Origin: JAYVFR01 sp043772945
Lineage (GTDB): Bacteria > Patescibacteriota > JACMRA01
Assembly: GCA_043772945.1 (NCBI GenBank)
Contig: JAYVFR010000016.1
Location: 1-35,228, forward strand
Direction of reading: 5' to 3'
Length of the DNA stretch: 35,228 nt
Shown here: piece by piece, positions 1 to 6,731 of the stretch
Position numbering within the stretch: the first letter of the stretch is position 1
Layout of the letters: every line of letters starts with the position of its first letter
Position numbers and translations under genes: made by a program
The notes under the pieces: generated by a model
Databases searched by the model: none
What the model was told of the DNA's origin: nothing
Seen by the model: only the letters and a program-made list of their open reading frames with translations

Positions 1-54
1 TGACAATGTCTGATTCCAGGCTTGGTTGATTGATTTTGTTTTTATGATTAGCAT
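1..54 (-). CDS. 5' fragment of a minus-strand gene, possibly thymidylate-synthase-like
   Basis: An ATG at 54 opens a minus-strand frame that runs off the left edge of the window. The 18 visible codons read MLIIKTKSINQAWNQTLS. The pattern of an alternating hydrophobic strand followed by S-I-x-x-A-W resembles the amino end of archaeal-type thymidylate synthases and some other nucleotide enzymes. It is divergent from folE, which would fit folate/thymidylate metabolism. So little is visible that both the gene and its identity are tentative. Confidence 0.35.
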   Translation of the reverse strand, partial: MLIIKTKSINQAWNQTLS

Positions 55-238
55 ATTGTTTTGAAATTGTTTGAAAATTGAATTATTTATTAGTGTAACA
101 TAATAACAACGCATCATTTTTTTTAATTATACAAATTATAACTCTTGGATTAAATCTCAATATGATGAACTTAATGATTATTTTTTTGACGAGATTAAAT
201 TTATTACCAGTACTTTGTCCATATACCATATATAAAAT

Positions 239-826
239 ATGACTGCTACCCCCCCCAATATTGAAAAAGCCAACGAAGGTGCGAGACTAATGCTTGAAGG
301 TCTGGGACTAGACCTAACTAACGAAAATTACAAAGGTACACCAAAAAGAATGGTTAAATTATTTTTGGAACTTTGTCAGTATCTATACCAACCCGCTCAA
401 GACGAATTAAAAGAAGAGTTGTCAGTAACATTTCCCGATAGTTATAAGGGTATGATGATCCAAAAAAATATCAAGGCTTATTCTATCTGCTCTCATCATC
501 TACTACCTGTAACTTACGATATTACATTTGGGTATATTCCAAAAGATCGATTTTTAGGATTTTCAAAAATTACTAAAGCCATCAAATTAATTGCCTCAAA
601 GCCAGCTAATCAAGAAGATTTTACTCAAGGAATTATCGACATATTTAAAAACTTATTAGTCCCTAAAGGGATCGGAGTTGTAGTGCATGGTGTCCATGAT
701 TGTATGCTTATCAGAAGCACAAAAACTGAGGCGGTTAATATTACATCAGCTCTTAGAGGTCAATTTGAGGAATATGAGAGAACTCGAAATGAGTTTTTTT
801 CATTAGCCCAATTTAATCAAAACTAA
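239..826 (+). CDS. folE: GTP cyclohydrolase I
   Basis: Converts GTP to 7,8-dihydroneopterin triphosphate, the entry step to tetrahydrofolate and also to queuosine-type deazapurines. The 195-residue product has the family landmarks: the zinc site C-S-H-H-L-L-P (about residues 84-90; the first E of the usual C-E-H-H is S), the H-D-C-M-L segment supplying the second zinc cysteine (about 153-157), and the closing T-S-A-L-R-G-Q-F block. Length matches the single-domain enzyme (about 190-220). The ATG at 239 follows the AT-rich CATATATAAAAT with no SD, so a near-leaderless start is plausible. The CYTH gene follows 21 bases after the stop, probably in the same transcript. No other folate gene is visible, apart from the cut-off gene at the left edge. 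Confidence 0.9.
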   Translation: MTATPPNIEKANEGARLMLEGLGLDLTNENYKGTPKRMVKLFLELCQYLYQPAQDELKEELSVTFPDSYKGMMIQKNIKAYSICSHHLLPVTYDITFGYIPKDRFLGFSKITKAIKLIASKPANQEDFTQGIIDIFKNLLVPKGIGVVVHGVHDCMLIRSTKTEAVNITSALRGQFEEYERTRNEFFSLAQFNQN

Positions 827-847
827 CTTTAAACTAAATATATCTGT

Positions 848-1414
848 ATGATCGAAATTGAATTAAAAATCCCAATCAACAATGCTGAAGTCCCAGCCTT
901 ACTTACAAAAATTAGTACATTTAACGAGTTAAAATCAGGTGAGAGGTTATACGAAAAAAATGTAATGTATGATAATCCAGCTCAGCTAATGATAAAAACC
1001 GACGGTCGAATTCGTCTTCGTCAAACTGGTGATAAAGTGGAATTTTGTTACAAAAAACCACTAAAAGATGATAGCGATATCAAAAAAGAAATTGAGCATC
1101 AAGTAAATACAAGTAATTTTGACATTACTCACACAATTTTAGAGATGATGGAATTTACACCAATGTCAAGCTATGAAAGATACCGAACAAAAATTAAAGG
1201 CTTGAATACAATTATTACGATTGATGAGTATCCATTTCAAACTTTTGTAGAAGTTGAAGGGCAAGAAGTAGATATTAAAAAAGTTGCAACTATGCTTGGA
1301 TTAGATATTTCTAATAACACAAATTTACCATGCGACACACTATTTGTGCAATGGCGGGAAAAACAGGGTTTGCCGATTAAATTTAATATGACTTTCGCTG
1401 ATTACGACAAATAA
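848..1414 (+). CDS. CYTH-domain phosphatase/cyclase family protein
   Basis: CYTH proteins (class IV adenylate cyclase, thiamine triphosphatase, inorganic triphosphatase) bind triphosphate substrates in an eight-stranded tunnel. The 188-residue product opens with the hallmark E-I-E-L-K (residues 3-7, ExExK) and carries the expected basic and acidic strands: R-I-R-L-R-Q (about 55-60), F-C-Y-K-K-P (about 67-72), K-E-I-E-H, Y-E-R-Y-R-T-K (about 107-113), T-I-D-E-Y-P and V-E-V-E-G. The layout is close to CyaB-like members, but sequence alone cannot separate cyclase from triphosphatase. The neighbouring folE makes a nucleotide or triphosphate substrate reasonable, as inference. No SD precedes the ATG. 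Confidence 0.82.
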   Translation: MIEIELKIPINNAEVPALLTKISTFNELKSGERLYEKNVMYDNPAQLMIKTDGRIRLRQTGDKVEFCYKKPLKDDSDIKKEIEHQVNTSNFDITHTILEMMEFTPMSSYERYRTKIKGLNTIITIDEYPFQTFVEVEGQEVDIKKVATMLGLDISNNTNLPCDTLFVQWREKQGLPIKFNMTFADYDK

Positions 1415-1426
1415 TCAGTCTTTTTC

Positions 1427-1502
1427 GTGTCGGTAGCTCAGATGGTAGAGCGTTGCAACAACATTGCAAAGGTCATAGGTTCGAGTCCTACCTGACGCAC
1501 CA
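1427..1502 (+). tRNA. tRNA-like gene with non-canonical anticodon loop (formal anticodon AAC)
   Basis: A complete 76-base cloverleaf with encoded CCA. Acceptor GTGTCGG pairs with CTGACGC (two G-U pairs), the D-stem is GCTC/GAGC, and the T arm is ATAGG-TTCGAGT-CCTAC with one A-C mismatch. The anticodon arm is TTGCA-ACAACAT-TGCAA. Position 33, almost always U, is C (1459). Positions 34-36 read AAC, formally valine GUU, an unusual bacterial anticodon because A34 is rare outside Arg-ACG. The short variable loop argues against Leu, Ser or Tyr. The body looks functional, but the decoding identity is doubtful. The next gene starts 14 bases after the CCA, so tRNA 3'-end processing could make that mRNA's 5' end. 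Confidence 0.72.
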
Positions 1503-1516
1503 AATTACAATATTTA

Positions 1517-2449
1517 ATGCCTTTAATAAATCAAAGCCAACTGAAATCTGAATTAAAAATCCTAGATCTTGAACATAAGTTATTTACTTTACTGTGCCGA
1601 GCTTTACTCGGTTCAAAATTAGCAACACTAAATAAAAACCAGATTGAAATTGACTCGGCTCAATTAGATTTAGTCTCACGAACTTGGAATTTTATTAAAA
1701 AAGTAAATTTTTATCATGCTATAAATTGGATTAGTTTTGACGGTTTAACTAGTTTTTTAACACGACTTCTGTCATCAAAATCAAAAGAAATCAATCCGTT
1801 TATTATAATGTGTCCGTCGTATCATAAAGATGGTTCCGTCGGTTTTAACAACACACTGGGCCAGACATCTTTAGTAGCTTTAGATAACTTCAAATTTTTA
1901 TGTGAATTATTACACAGTAATTTCCCCGAATACAAGATTAGTCCAGTTTGTTATTTTGGCGATTTAGGTATTGAGCAATATGCAAAAGCAGATAATAAAT
2001 TTTGGGATGATGAAGTGAGTAAAAATTACAATTTGATTGAGGTGGGAATCAACAAGATTAATTTCACGCATTGTCAGCTTTTAAAACTAAGTGATGAGAG
2101 TTTGTTAAGCTTACAAATCGGGCGAACTGGTCAAATTGATAAAGAAATTAGCACAAATTATGCAAAAGAAATTGAAGCTGTTAAAATTCGTAACCGGACT
2201 TTTTATTGTGAAAACCTAGGCTGGACTAAAGAAGATTCTGATAATAGAACGGAAATATCGGCCACTTTTTATTCAATAATGGGCAAGTACTTTAATGACA
2301 AATTTCAAGTACCACTATTTTTATATACAGCAAATTCATATGAAAAAGCCGTATCTTATAATTTAACGACTGATACAAAAAATAAACTCTGGATATTGTA
2401 TCCAAAAAAGATTGAAAATAATATAATTGAGTTTAGAAAGTATGACTAA
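1517..2449 (+). CDS. Unknown protein, 310 residues
   Basis: I do not recognise this family. The protein is soluble, with no signal peptide or long hydrophobic segment. A central block has a strand ending P-F-I-I-M-C-P-S (about 94-101), a glycine-rich G-F-N-N-T-L-G-Q-T turn, and a further strand V-C-Y-F-G-D-L-G-I. This suggests an alpha/beta enzyme fold, but nothing allows a function call. The ATG lies 14 bases after the tRNA CCA with no SD. TACAAT sits five bases before the ATG and could be a -10 for a leaderless transcript. The last eight bases overlap the adenylate-kinase-like gene, so the two are probably co-translated. Confidence 0.7.
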   Translation: MPLINQSQLKSELKILDLEHKLFTLLCRALLGSKLATLNKNQIEIDSAQLDLVSRTWNFIKKVNFYHAINWISFDGLTSFLTRLLSSKSKEINPFIIMCPSYHKDGSVGFNNTLGQTSLVALDNFKFLCELLHSNFPEYKISPVCYFGDLGIEQYAKADNKFWDDEVSKNYNLIEVGINKINFTHCQLLKLSDESLLSLQIGRTGQIDKEISTNYAKEIEAVKIRNRTFYCENLGWTKEDSDNRTEISATFYSIMGKYFNDKFQVPLFLYTANSYEKAVSYNLTTDTKNKLWILYPKKIENNIIEFRKYD

Positions 2450-3098
2450 AAAAATCTTGATACTTGGAAATGTGGGATCAGGCAAAACAACTTTAATTAG
2501 GTGTATTCGCAGTGATTATAATCTGCCTTATATTAGCACAGGTAATATTGTCAGGAATTTGCTAGAAAATGACCCAAAATCACCCACTTCGCAAGAACTC
2601 AAATTTCTAATTGATAATAAGCTACCTTTTAATGAGGGTCTAATTGTGGGACTTTTGAAGCCAGAGATTATGCGTAATATCGCAACTGGTTTTATCATTG
2701 ATGGTTTCCCAAAAAATCCCAATGAAGCAAATGAGTTGCAAGTATTGATGAACAGTTTAAATATTAAGTTTGACCATATATTTAACTTACAAATCGAATT
2801 ACTCGAAGTTTTGAAGCGGCTTGAGAGTAGGGTGATTTGCCAACCCTGCAATATTAGTGGAAGTTTAGAAAAACAAGTTTTTAAAAAGAATTGCGACAAT
2901 TGTGGAGTTGAAATGGAGCGTAGAAAAGACGATGAAATAGAAACTATCAAAGCAAGGTACGAATACATGGTAGGCAATGAAACTGCAATTTGCGACAACT
3001 TAGAAAAATTATCGCAAATTGGAATCGAAAATATTGACTGTAATCGAACACCTCGAGAAATTTATAGTGAAATTAAAACTTTACTTTATAAATTATAA
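2442..3098 (+). CDS. Adenylate-kinase-like nucleotide kinase with zinc-binding LID
   Basis: A P-loop NMP kinase of the Adk family, transferring phosphate from ATP to a nucleoside monophosphate. The ATG at 2442 is chosen because residue 1 then sits directly before the core strand K-K-I-L-I-L; an upstream TTG would add five residues. Walker A reads G-N-V-G-S-G-K-T-T (about 9-17), where true Adk usually has GxPGxGKGT. The I-D-G-F-P-K-N motif is at about 88-94. The LID carries C-x2-C (VICQPCN) and C-x2-C (NCDNCG), a four-cysteine zinc site, followed by R-K-D-D. At 218 residues it matches long-form Adk. The altered P-loop suggests a paralogue or different substrate rather than the housekeeping enzyme. 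It overlaps the upstream gene by eight bases. Confidence 0.75.
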   Translation: MTKKILILGNVGSGKTTLIRCIRSDYNLPYISTGNIVRNLLENDPKSPTSQELKFLIDNKLPFNEGLIVGLLKPEIMRNIATGFIIDGFPKNPNEANELQVLMNSLNIKFDHIFNLQIELLEVLKRLESRVICQPCNISGSLEKQVFKKNCDNCGVEMERRKDDEIETIKARYEYMVGNETAICDNLEKLSQIGIENIDCNRTPREIYSEIKTLLYKL

Positions 3099-3120
3099 AA
3101 AACCTTGTTATTTATCAAAT

Positions 3121-3714
3121 ATGACCAATCTTTTTATCGCCTCAAAAAATACTCATAAAATCGCAAAAATTACTGAAATATTTCAAGATAAATTTGAGAC
3201 TATAAAATCCTTAAATGACATTGATGGTGTTGTGGAGATTGAGGAAAATGGAAACACTTTTACAGAAAATGCCAAAATCAAAGCTATTGAGCTGTCTAAA
3301 ACTTTTGATGGTTATGTTATTGCAACTGATGGTGGAGCCGTTATGCCAGCTTTAAAAGAGATTTGGAATCCTTTATTTACAAAAAGATTTGCAGGTAAGA
3401 ATAAAACTGATGAAGATAGAGTTAATGCAATGATTGATTTAATGAAAGGTAAGACTGATCGTAGGATTTGGTTTATAGAAACTTTTGTAATTTGTAAAAG
3501 TGGAGAAGTAATTTTCGAGACAGAAACCCACAGCCCTATTGGGCAAATTGTAGAAAAATGAGATGGCAGAATAAAGTTTGATGCATATCTTCTAGCTTTA
3601 TGGTATCTACCTAATCGAGAAAAAATGTTTTTTGATTTAACAAAAGAGGAAATGTCGCAAGAAGAAAATACCTGGCTAGAACTTAAAGAAAAGACTCAAA
3701 ATTTGAGTTTTTAA
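3121..3714 (+). pseudogene. RdgB/HAM1-like non-canonical purine NTP pyrophosphatase interrupted by in-frame UGA
   Basis: The family hydrolyses ITP, XTP and dITP to clean the nucleotide pool. From the ATG at 3121 the frame gives the typical start (L-F-I-A-S-K-N-T-H-K-I at 4-14), then E-E-N-G-N-T-F-T-E-N-A-K-I-K-A, then A-T-D-G-G-A, where active enzymes usually have a D-D-S-G-L-type segment. Codon 147 (3559-3561) is TGA, but the same frame stays open for 50 more codons to TAA at 3712 (D-G-R-I-K-F, then L-P-N-R-E-K-M-F-F-D-L). The total of 197 residues is the normal family size. UGA is a stop elsewhere in the window, so this is most simply a recent nonsense mutation. Read-through is possible. 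The first 146 codons would lack the C-terminal part of the fold. Confidence 0.65.
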
Positions 3715-3715
3715 T
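3693..3715 (+). terminator. Possible short terminator at the end of the RdgB-like gene
   Basis: ACTCAAA and TTTGAGT form an inverted repeat around one A and run into a T tract. The hairpin is inside the last codons, AT-rich and short, so it is weak evidence. Confidence 0.3.
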
Positions 3716-3953
3716 ACTCAATCTTAAACCCATCCTTACCACACTTTTATCAACCAAACCACTCCTACCAACAACCCTAATCGGCTCCCAGATACAAGCC
3801 AACTCCTGTGCGTTGAGATAATAGTACGGTTTTGGCATAAGCCAACTGTACCGACAGAATAGAATTTATTTTGAGGCTTGAGGCTTGTTGCGAATAAATT
3901 TTGTAATTGAAGGTTTGGGTTTTGATTTAAATTTGTCCCACTAGTTACACAAT
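3715..3953. other. Intergenic stretch between convergent genes
   Basis: About 240 bases between the RdgB-like gene and dnaB. It is more C-rich on the plus strand than its surroundings and contains two near-identical pieces, ACAAGCCAACTCC and ATAAGCCAACTGT. A 51-codon minus-strand frame (3683-3838) crosses it, but nothing recognisable is encoded. No RNA gene is seen. Confidence 0.4.
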
Positions 3954-5408
3954 TTACTTTTCAATTCGCCCGCCTGTGCGAGCTTGATACAAATTATCAA
4001 AACTAGCTAAATGCCTTATCCAAGCAACTTCCACCTTACCAGTTTCACCGTTACGATTTTTAGCTATGATTAATTCAGCTTTTCCTTTTTTATCTTCTGC
4101 AAGGTTTGGATTGTAATAGTCCTCGCGGTGAATAAACATAACTACGTCAGCATCTTGCTCGATGGAGCCGCTTTCACGTAAATCCGAGAGCATAGGTCGC
4201 TTGTCGTCTCGCCCTTCATTTTTACGAGACAATTGGCTAAGGGCAACAACAGGAATGTTTAATTCTTTGGCAAGAGCTTTAAGATTTCGACTAATATCTG
4301 CCACTTCATTTACACGATTTCCCGCATACGCCCGATCATTTCCCGCCGTCATTAATTGCAAATAATCAATTACAATCATACCGATATTGTGTCGCTGTTT
4401 GAGTCTCCTAGCTTTTGACCGGATTTCAATAATGCTAGATCCGCTTGAATCATCAATCCAAATTGGCAAATCAGCTAGAACTCCGATTGCAGCTCCTATT
4501 TTTTCAAATTCTAAATTTCTTTGATCAGCAGATAAATCTCCCTTGCGGATTTTATGAAAATCAACTCTAGAAGTTGAGGCAATCATACGTTCACAAAGTT
4601 GATCCGAAGCCATTTCTAAGCTAAAATAAGCAACCCCGATTCCATTCATGGCTATTTTTTTGGTTATATCGAGGCTAAAAGCTGTTTTACCCATAGATGG
4701 TCTGCAAGCAATAATTATCATGTCAGAGTTATTTAGCCCTCCCATTTTATCATCCAGATCAAAAAATCCAGTCTGCACACCTCTATGACTGTCCTCATCT
4801 TGCAATTTTTCTAGTTTCTCAAAACTTCCTGAGAGAATTTCACTAATCCGCACGAAGTTTTTATCAATATTGCCAAGCGAAACTTCATACAGACGTTTTT
4901 GGGCAATTTCTAAAATTGTATTTGGGTTTTTGTCCGTTGCAAAGCCAGCAATTTTTAACTCCTCTCCAAGGCTAATAATAGCTCTTAAAATGTATTTTTC
5001 TCTTAATAAATTCACAGTTTCAGCAGGGTTACTAAGCAGAGAAGATCGTGAAATAAGGGTTAAAAGATAATCTTGGTCAATTTCAGTTGTAGGTTTAACT
5101 TTTTTGAGATTGTTTAAAAGGTGAATTGTGTCAATCGGTTGCTGGTTTTTCCAAAGATTTAGGATACTTTCATAAACTTCTCGGTTCTTAGGGTCGTAAA
5201 AATAATCAGTCTTTAGGCGATTACTGATTTCATCAACTATCTCATAACTGTAACTTCCACTAACTAGGATACTTCCTAAAATTGCCATCTCTGCATCAGG
5301 CTCAACTGGAAGTTTGAGAGCAGTGTTTGGTCGTTGAATAATTTGACTGCTTGAGTACTGATTTGAATATTGATTTGAATTTTTCGGTTGGAAATTAGTA
5401 TCGGACAT
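3954..5408 (-). CDS. dnaB: Replicative DNA helicase DnaB
   Basis: Hexameric 5'-3' helicase that unwinds the chromosome at the replication fork. The 484-residue protein has an N-terminal helical domain (about 35-135, starting P-V-E-P-D-A-E-M-A-I-L-G) and a RecA-like ATPase. Walker A is C-R-P-S-M-G-K-T-A-F (about 234-243), Walker B is M-I-V-I-D-Y-L-Q-L-M, and the arginine-finger region is L-S-Q-L-S-R near R-D-D-K-R-P-M-L-S-D-L-R-E-S-G-S-I-E-Q-D-A. Length is near the family norm. The first 30 residues form a Q/N/S-rich tail, probably disordered. The gene is divergent from the small gene at 5533 and shares its promoter region. No intein or truncation is seen. Confidence 0.96.
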   Translation of the reverse strand: MSDTNFQPKNSNQYSNQYSSSQIIQRPNTALKLPVEPDAEMAILGSILVSGSYSYEIVDEISNRLKTDYFYDPKNREVYESILNLWKNQQPIDTIHLLNNLKKVKPTTEIDQDYLLTLISRSSLLSNPAETVNLLREKYILRAIISLGEELKIAGFATDKNPNTILEIAQKRLYEVSLGNIDKNFVRISEILSGSFEKLEKLQDEDSHRGVQTGFFDLDDKMGGLNNSDMIIIACRPSMGKTAFSLDITKKIAMNGIGVAYFSLEMASDQLCERMIASTSRVDFHKIRKGDLSADQRNLEFEKIGAAIGVLADLPIWIDDSSGSSIIEIRSKARRLKQRHNIGMIVIDYLQLMTAGNDRAYAGNRVNEVADISRNLKALAKELNIPVVALSQLSRKNEGRDDKRPMLSDLRESGSIEQDADVVMFIHREDYYNPNLAEDKKGKAELIIAKNRNGETGKVEVAWIRHLASFDNLYQARTGGRIEK

Positions 5409-5417
5409 TTAATCTGA

Positions 5418-5470
5418 ATATTAAACTAAAAAAAGTTTTTGACAAGACAATTTTTCTGTGCTTTTACATT
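5418..5470. promoter_or_regulatory. Overlapping divergent promoters for dnaB (-) and the 5533 gene (+)
   Basis: On plus, TTGACA (5439-5444) is followed by a weak -10 near 5462-5468 (TTTACA-like). On minus, TTGTCA, a 17-base gap and AATATT precede dnaB. The two -35 boxes lie in the quasi-palindromic TTGACAAGACAA, so the genes may compete for polymerase or share a regulator. Confidence 0.4.
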
Positions 5471-5532
5471 AGAGTGCTTAGTTACTTACAACTTTAACAC
5501 ATTTCGTGAACAATTATTTTCAGGAGTTTCAG

Positions 5533-5865
5533 ATGTTTAATTCTTTTTTGACGGCTATTTCTAATTTGTTTTTGTCCAAAGAACAGAAGCGAACTAAGCT
5601 TTATGGACAACTTTCAGCTTATGTTCAGTTTGTCGCTGATTGTTCGGAGAAAGTCTTGGACTCTCCTACTACTCGTTGGCCGATGACTAATAGACAATTT
5701 GCGAATGCATTAACTGAGGTCGCGTCATATTATGATGAAACCAGCTTACCCAGAACTCCAGGGAAGCAATTGGAAATTTTGATTGACCACCACCAAAACA
5801 AAAGCTTCAGCGAAAAAAAAGTGAGATTTTTAACAGCTAAGCTCATCCTCGGCCAAATCTTTTAA
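5533..5865 (+). CDS. Small protein of unknown function, 110 residues
   Basis: The start is the ATG at 5533, because CAGGAG lies seven bases upstream, a clear SD site. The product is soluble and probably helical, with an amphipathic start (F-N-S-F-L-T-A-I-S-N-L-F-L) and a basic K-E-Q-K-R-T-K segment. The central R-W-P-M-T-N-R-Q-F-A-N-A-L and a proline-containing S-L-P-R-T-P-G-K-Q-L-E look like protein-binding elements, but I recognise no domain. It has its own promoter (divergent from dnaB) and its own terminator, so it is a monocistronic unit. It shares the strong-SD style of the small genes at 6479, 25885 and 26330, but not their sequence. Confidence 0.65.
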   Translation: MFNSFLTAISNLFLSKEQKRTKLYGQLSAYVQFVADCSEKVLDSPTTRWPMTNRQFANALTEVASYYDETSLPRTPGKQLEILIDHHQNKSFSEKKVRFLTAKLILGQIF

Positions 5866-5877
5866 TACTCATTAATT

Positions 5878-5924
5878 ACACCTTATCACTCTCTATTCTA
5901 ATTTTGAAAGAGGGTGTTTTTTTT
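5878..5924 (+). terminator. Rho-independent terminator after the 5533 gene
   Basis: ACACC...CTCT on the left pairs imperfectly with AGAG-GGTGT on the right, followed by eight T. It may also serve the convergent minus-strand gene whose stop is at 5945. Confidence 0.65.
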
Positions 5925-5944
5925 GGCAAATTAAGATGTTAAAA

Positions 5945-6373
5945 TTAAAAAACTCGAACAATTTTCCCCTTTTCATATTTATATTCTTTAATAAATTCAT
6001 CAATCATTAAATCTCGTTTTTTCTGTAACTCTCTAAAATAATTTAAAGCTAAATATACTTCCTCATCAACTTTTTCTGTCTCTTGATCGTGATTAATACC
6101 TTTAAAATTATCAAAAATATAATAATAAAAATCTACTTTTAAACTACTTAAAAAACTTTTCTGCTCTTTTACTGTCAATTTAATAAAATTTTCTAATAAA
6201 TGAATCATAATTTTATCTATACCTATTTCAAGATTATTAATAAGTTTTATTGTACTTTGATTATTTTTAACTAAATTATATAATTTTTCTAAATCAATTT
6301 TAACCTCTGTTCTAAGTTGGTTGTTTACTTTAAGATCTAGTAATTCATTGTTAATTTGAGTAGTAAAAGACAT
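5945..6373 (-). CDS. Unknown helical protein, 142 residues
   Basis: No family recognised. The protein is soluble, rich in K, E, L, I and N, and predicted mostly helical. It has an amphipathic stretch (residues 18-50) and a charged C-terminal half (D-Q-E-T-E-K-V-D-E-E, K-K-R-D-L-M-I-D-E-F). Base composition is more AT-rich than in adjacent genes, consistent with weak constraint or foreign origin. The ATG at 6373 has no SD. The gene stands alone, convergent to the 5533 gene and divergent from the 6479 gene. Confidence 0.55.
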   Translation of the reverse strand: MSFTTQINNELLDLKVNNQLRTEVKIDLEKLYNLVKNNQSTIKLINNLEIGIDKIMIHLLENFIKLTVKEQKSFLSSLKVDFYYYIFDNFKGINHDQETEKVDEEVYLALNYFRELQKKRDLMIDEFIKEYKYEKGKIVRVF

Positions 6374-6478
6374 AATAATATTGACAAAATTATTATTTTT
6401 ATATTTCTAATTAATAGTTAGGTCAAGTTTATACTTACCTTACATTTACATCCAAGTAGTATTCACAAGGTGTTACTC

Positions 6479-6670
6479 ATGCCCTCTGGTAATAACAGTG
6501 GTGGTTGGCTTGCCGATCTATTCGGTGGTCAAGATAAGACGTACAGTGACAAAGATGGGAATGACATTCGTATGTCCCAAAGTGCAAATGATCGTGCTGT
6601 AAATGCGTCTAGGGGGGGTCTAACGATTACCCTCACTATACCCTTAATCTGCATATTGTTTTTAGATTAG
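6479..6670 (+). CDS. Small glycine/serine-rich protein; G7 tract probably shifts the true end
   Basis: The ATG at 6479 follows AAGGTG, an acceptable SD. The first 44 residues look like a small soluble protein (P-S-G-N-N-S-G-G-W-L-A-D-L-F-G-G at 2-17, then D-K-D-G-N-D-I-R). At codon 45 the frame enters a run of seven G (6612-6618). Beyond it the frame is hydrophobic and reads through both arms of the terminator, ending inside the stem, which is implausible for real coding sequence. With six G, the frame would stop at TAA three codons later, before the hairpin, giving a 47-residue protein. Either the run length is variable or wrong, or ribosomes slip here. The function is unknown. A TATACT at about 6431 may be the -10. 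Confidence 0.55.
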   Translation: MPSGNNSGGWLADLFGGQDKTYSDKDGNDIRMSQSANDRAVNASRGGLTITLTIPLICILFLD

Positions 6671-6683
6671 TGGGTATTTTTTT
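6638..6683 (+). terminator. Rho-independent terminator
   Basis: ATACCC-TTAATCT pairs with AGATTA-GTGGGTAT with a small internal mismatch, followed by seven T. It overlaps the 3' end of the annotated 6479 frame, which argues that translation normally stops earlier. Confidence 0.8.
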
Positions 6684-6695
6684 ATTTTCAAAGAA

Positions 6696-6731
6696 TTGAC
6701 AGAAAGCGGGATTTTATGACTATTAAACGAC
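6696..6731 (+). promoter_or_regulatory. Promoter placing transcription start at the 6732 ATG
   Basis: TTGACA (6696-6701) and TATTAA (6721-6726, 19-base spacer). Five bases then separate the -10 from the ATG, so the transcript is predicted to be leaderless. No SD is present. Confidence 0.55.

Noticed and set aside
1517..2449. Isocyanide synthase (PvcA/DIT1-like) identity
   Set aside because: There is a loose resemblance in one strand-turn block only. The motifs do not hold over the rest of the protein.
2528..2998. Minus-strand ORF opposite the adenylate-kinase-like gene
   Set aside because: The plus-strand frame carries a P-loop and zinc cysteines. The minus frame has no motif and is hydrophobic only as a mirror of the opposite strand.
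3683..3838. 51-codon minus-strand ORF
   Set aside because: Mostly in intergenic DNA and overlapping the end of another gene. No SD, no recognisable motif, and composition is not clearly coding.
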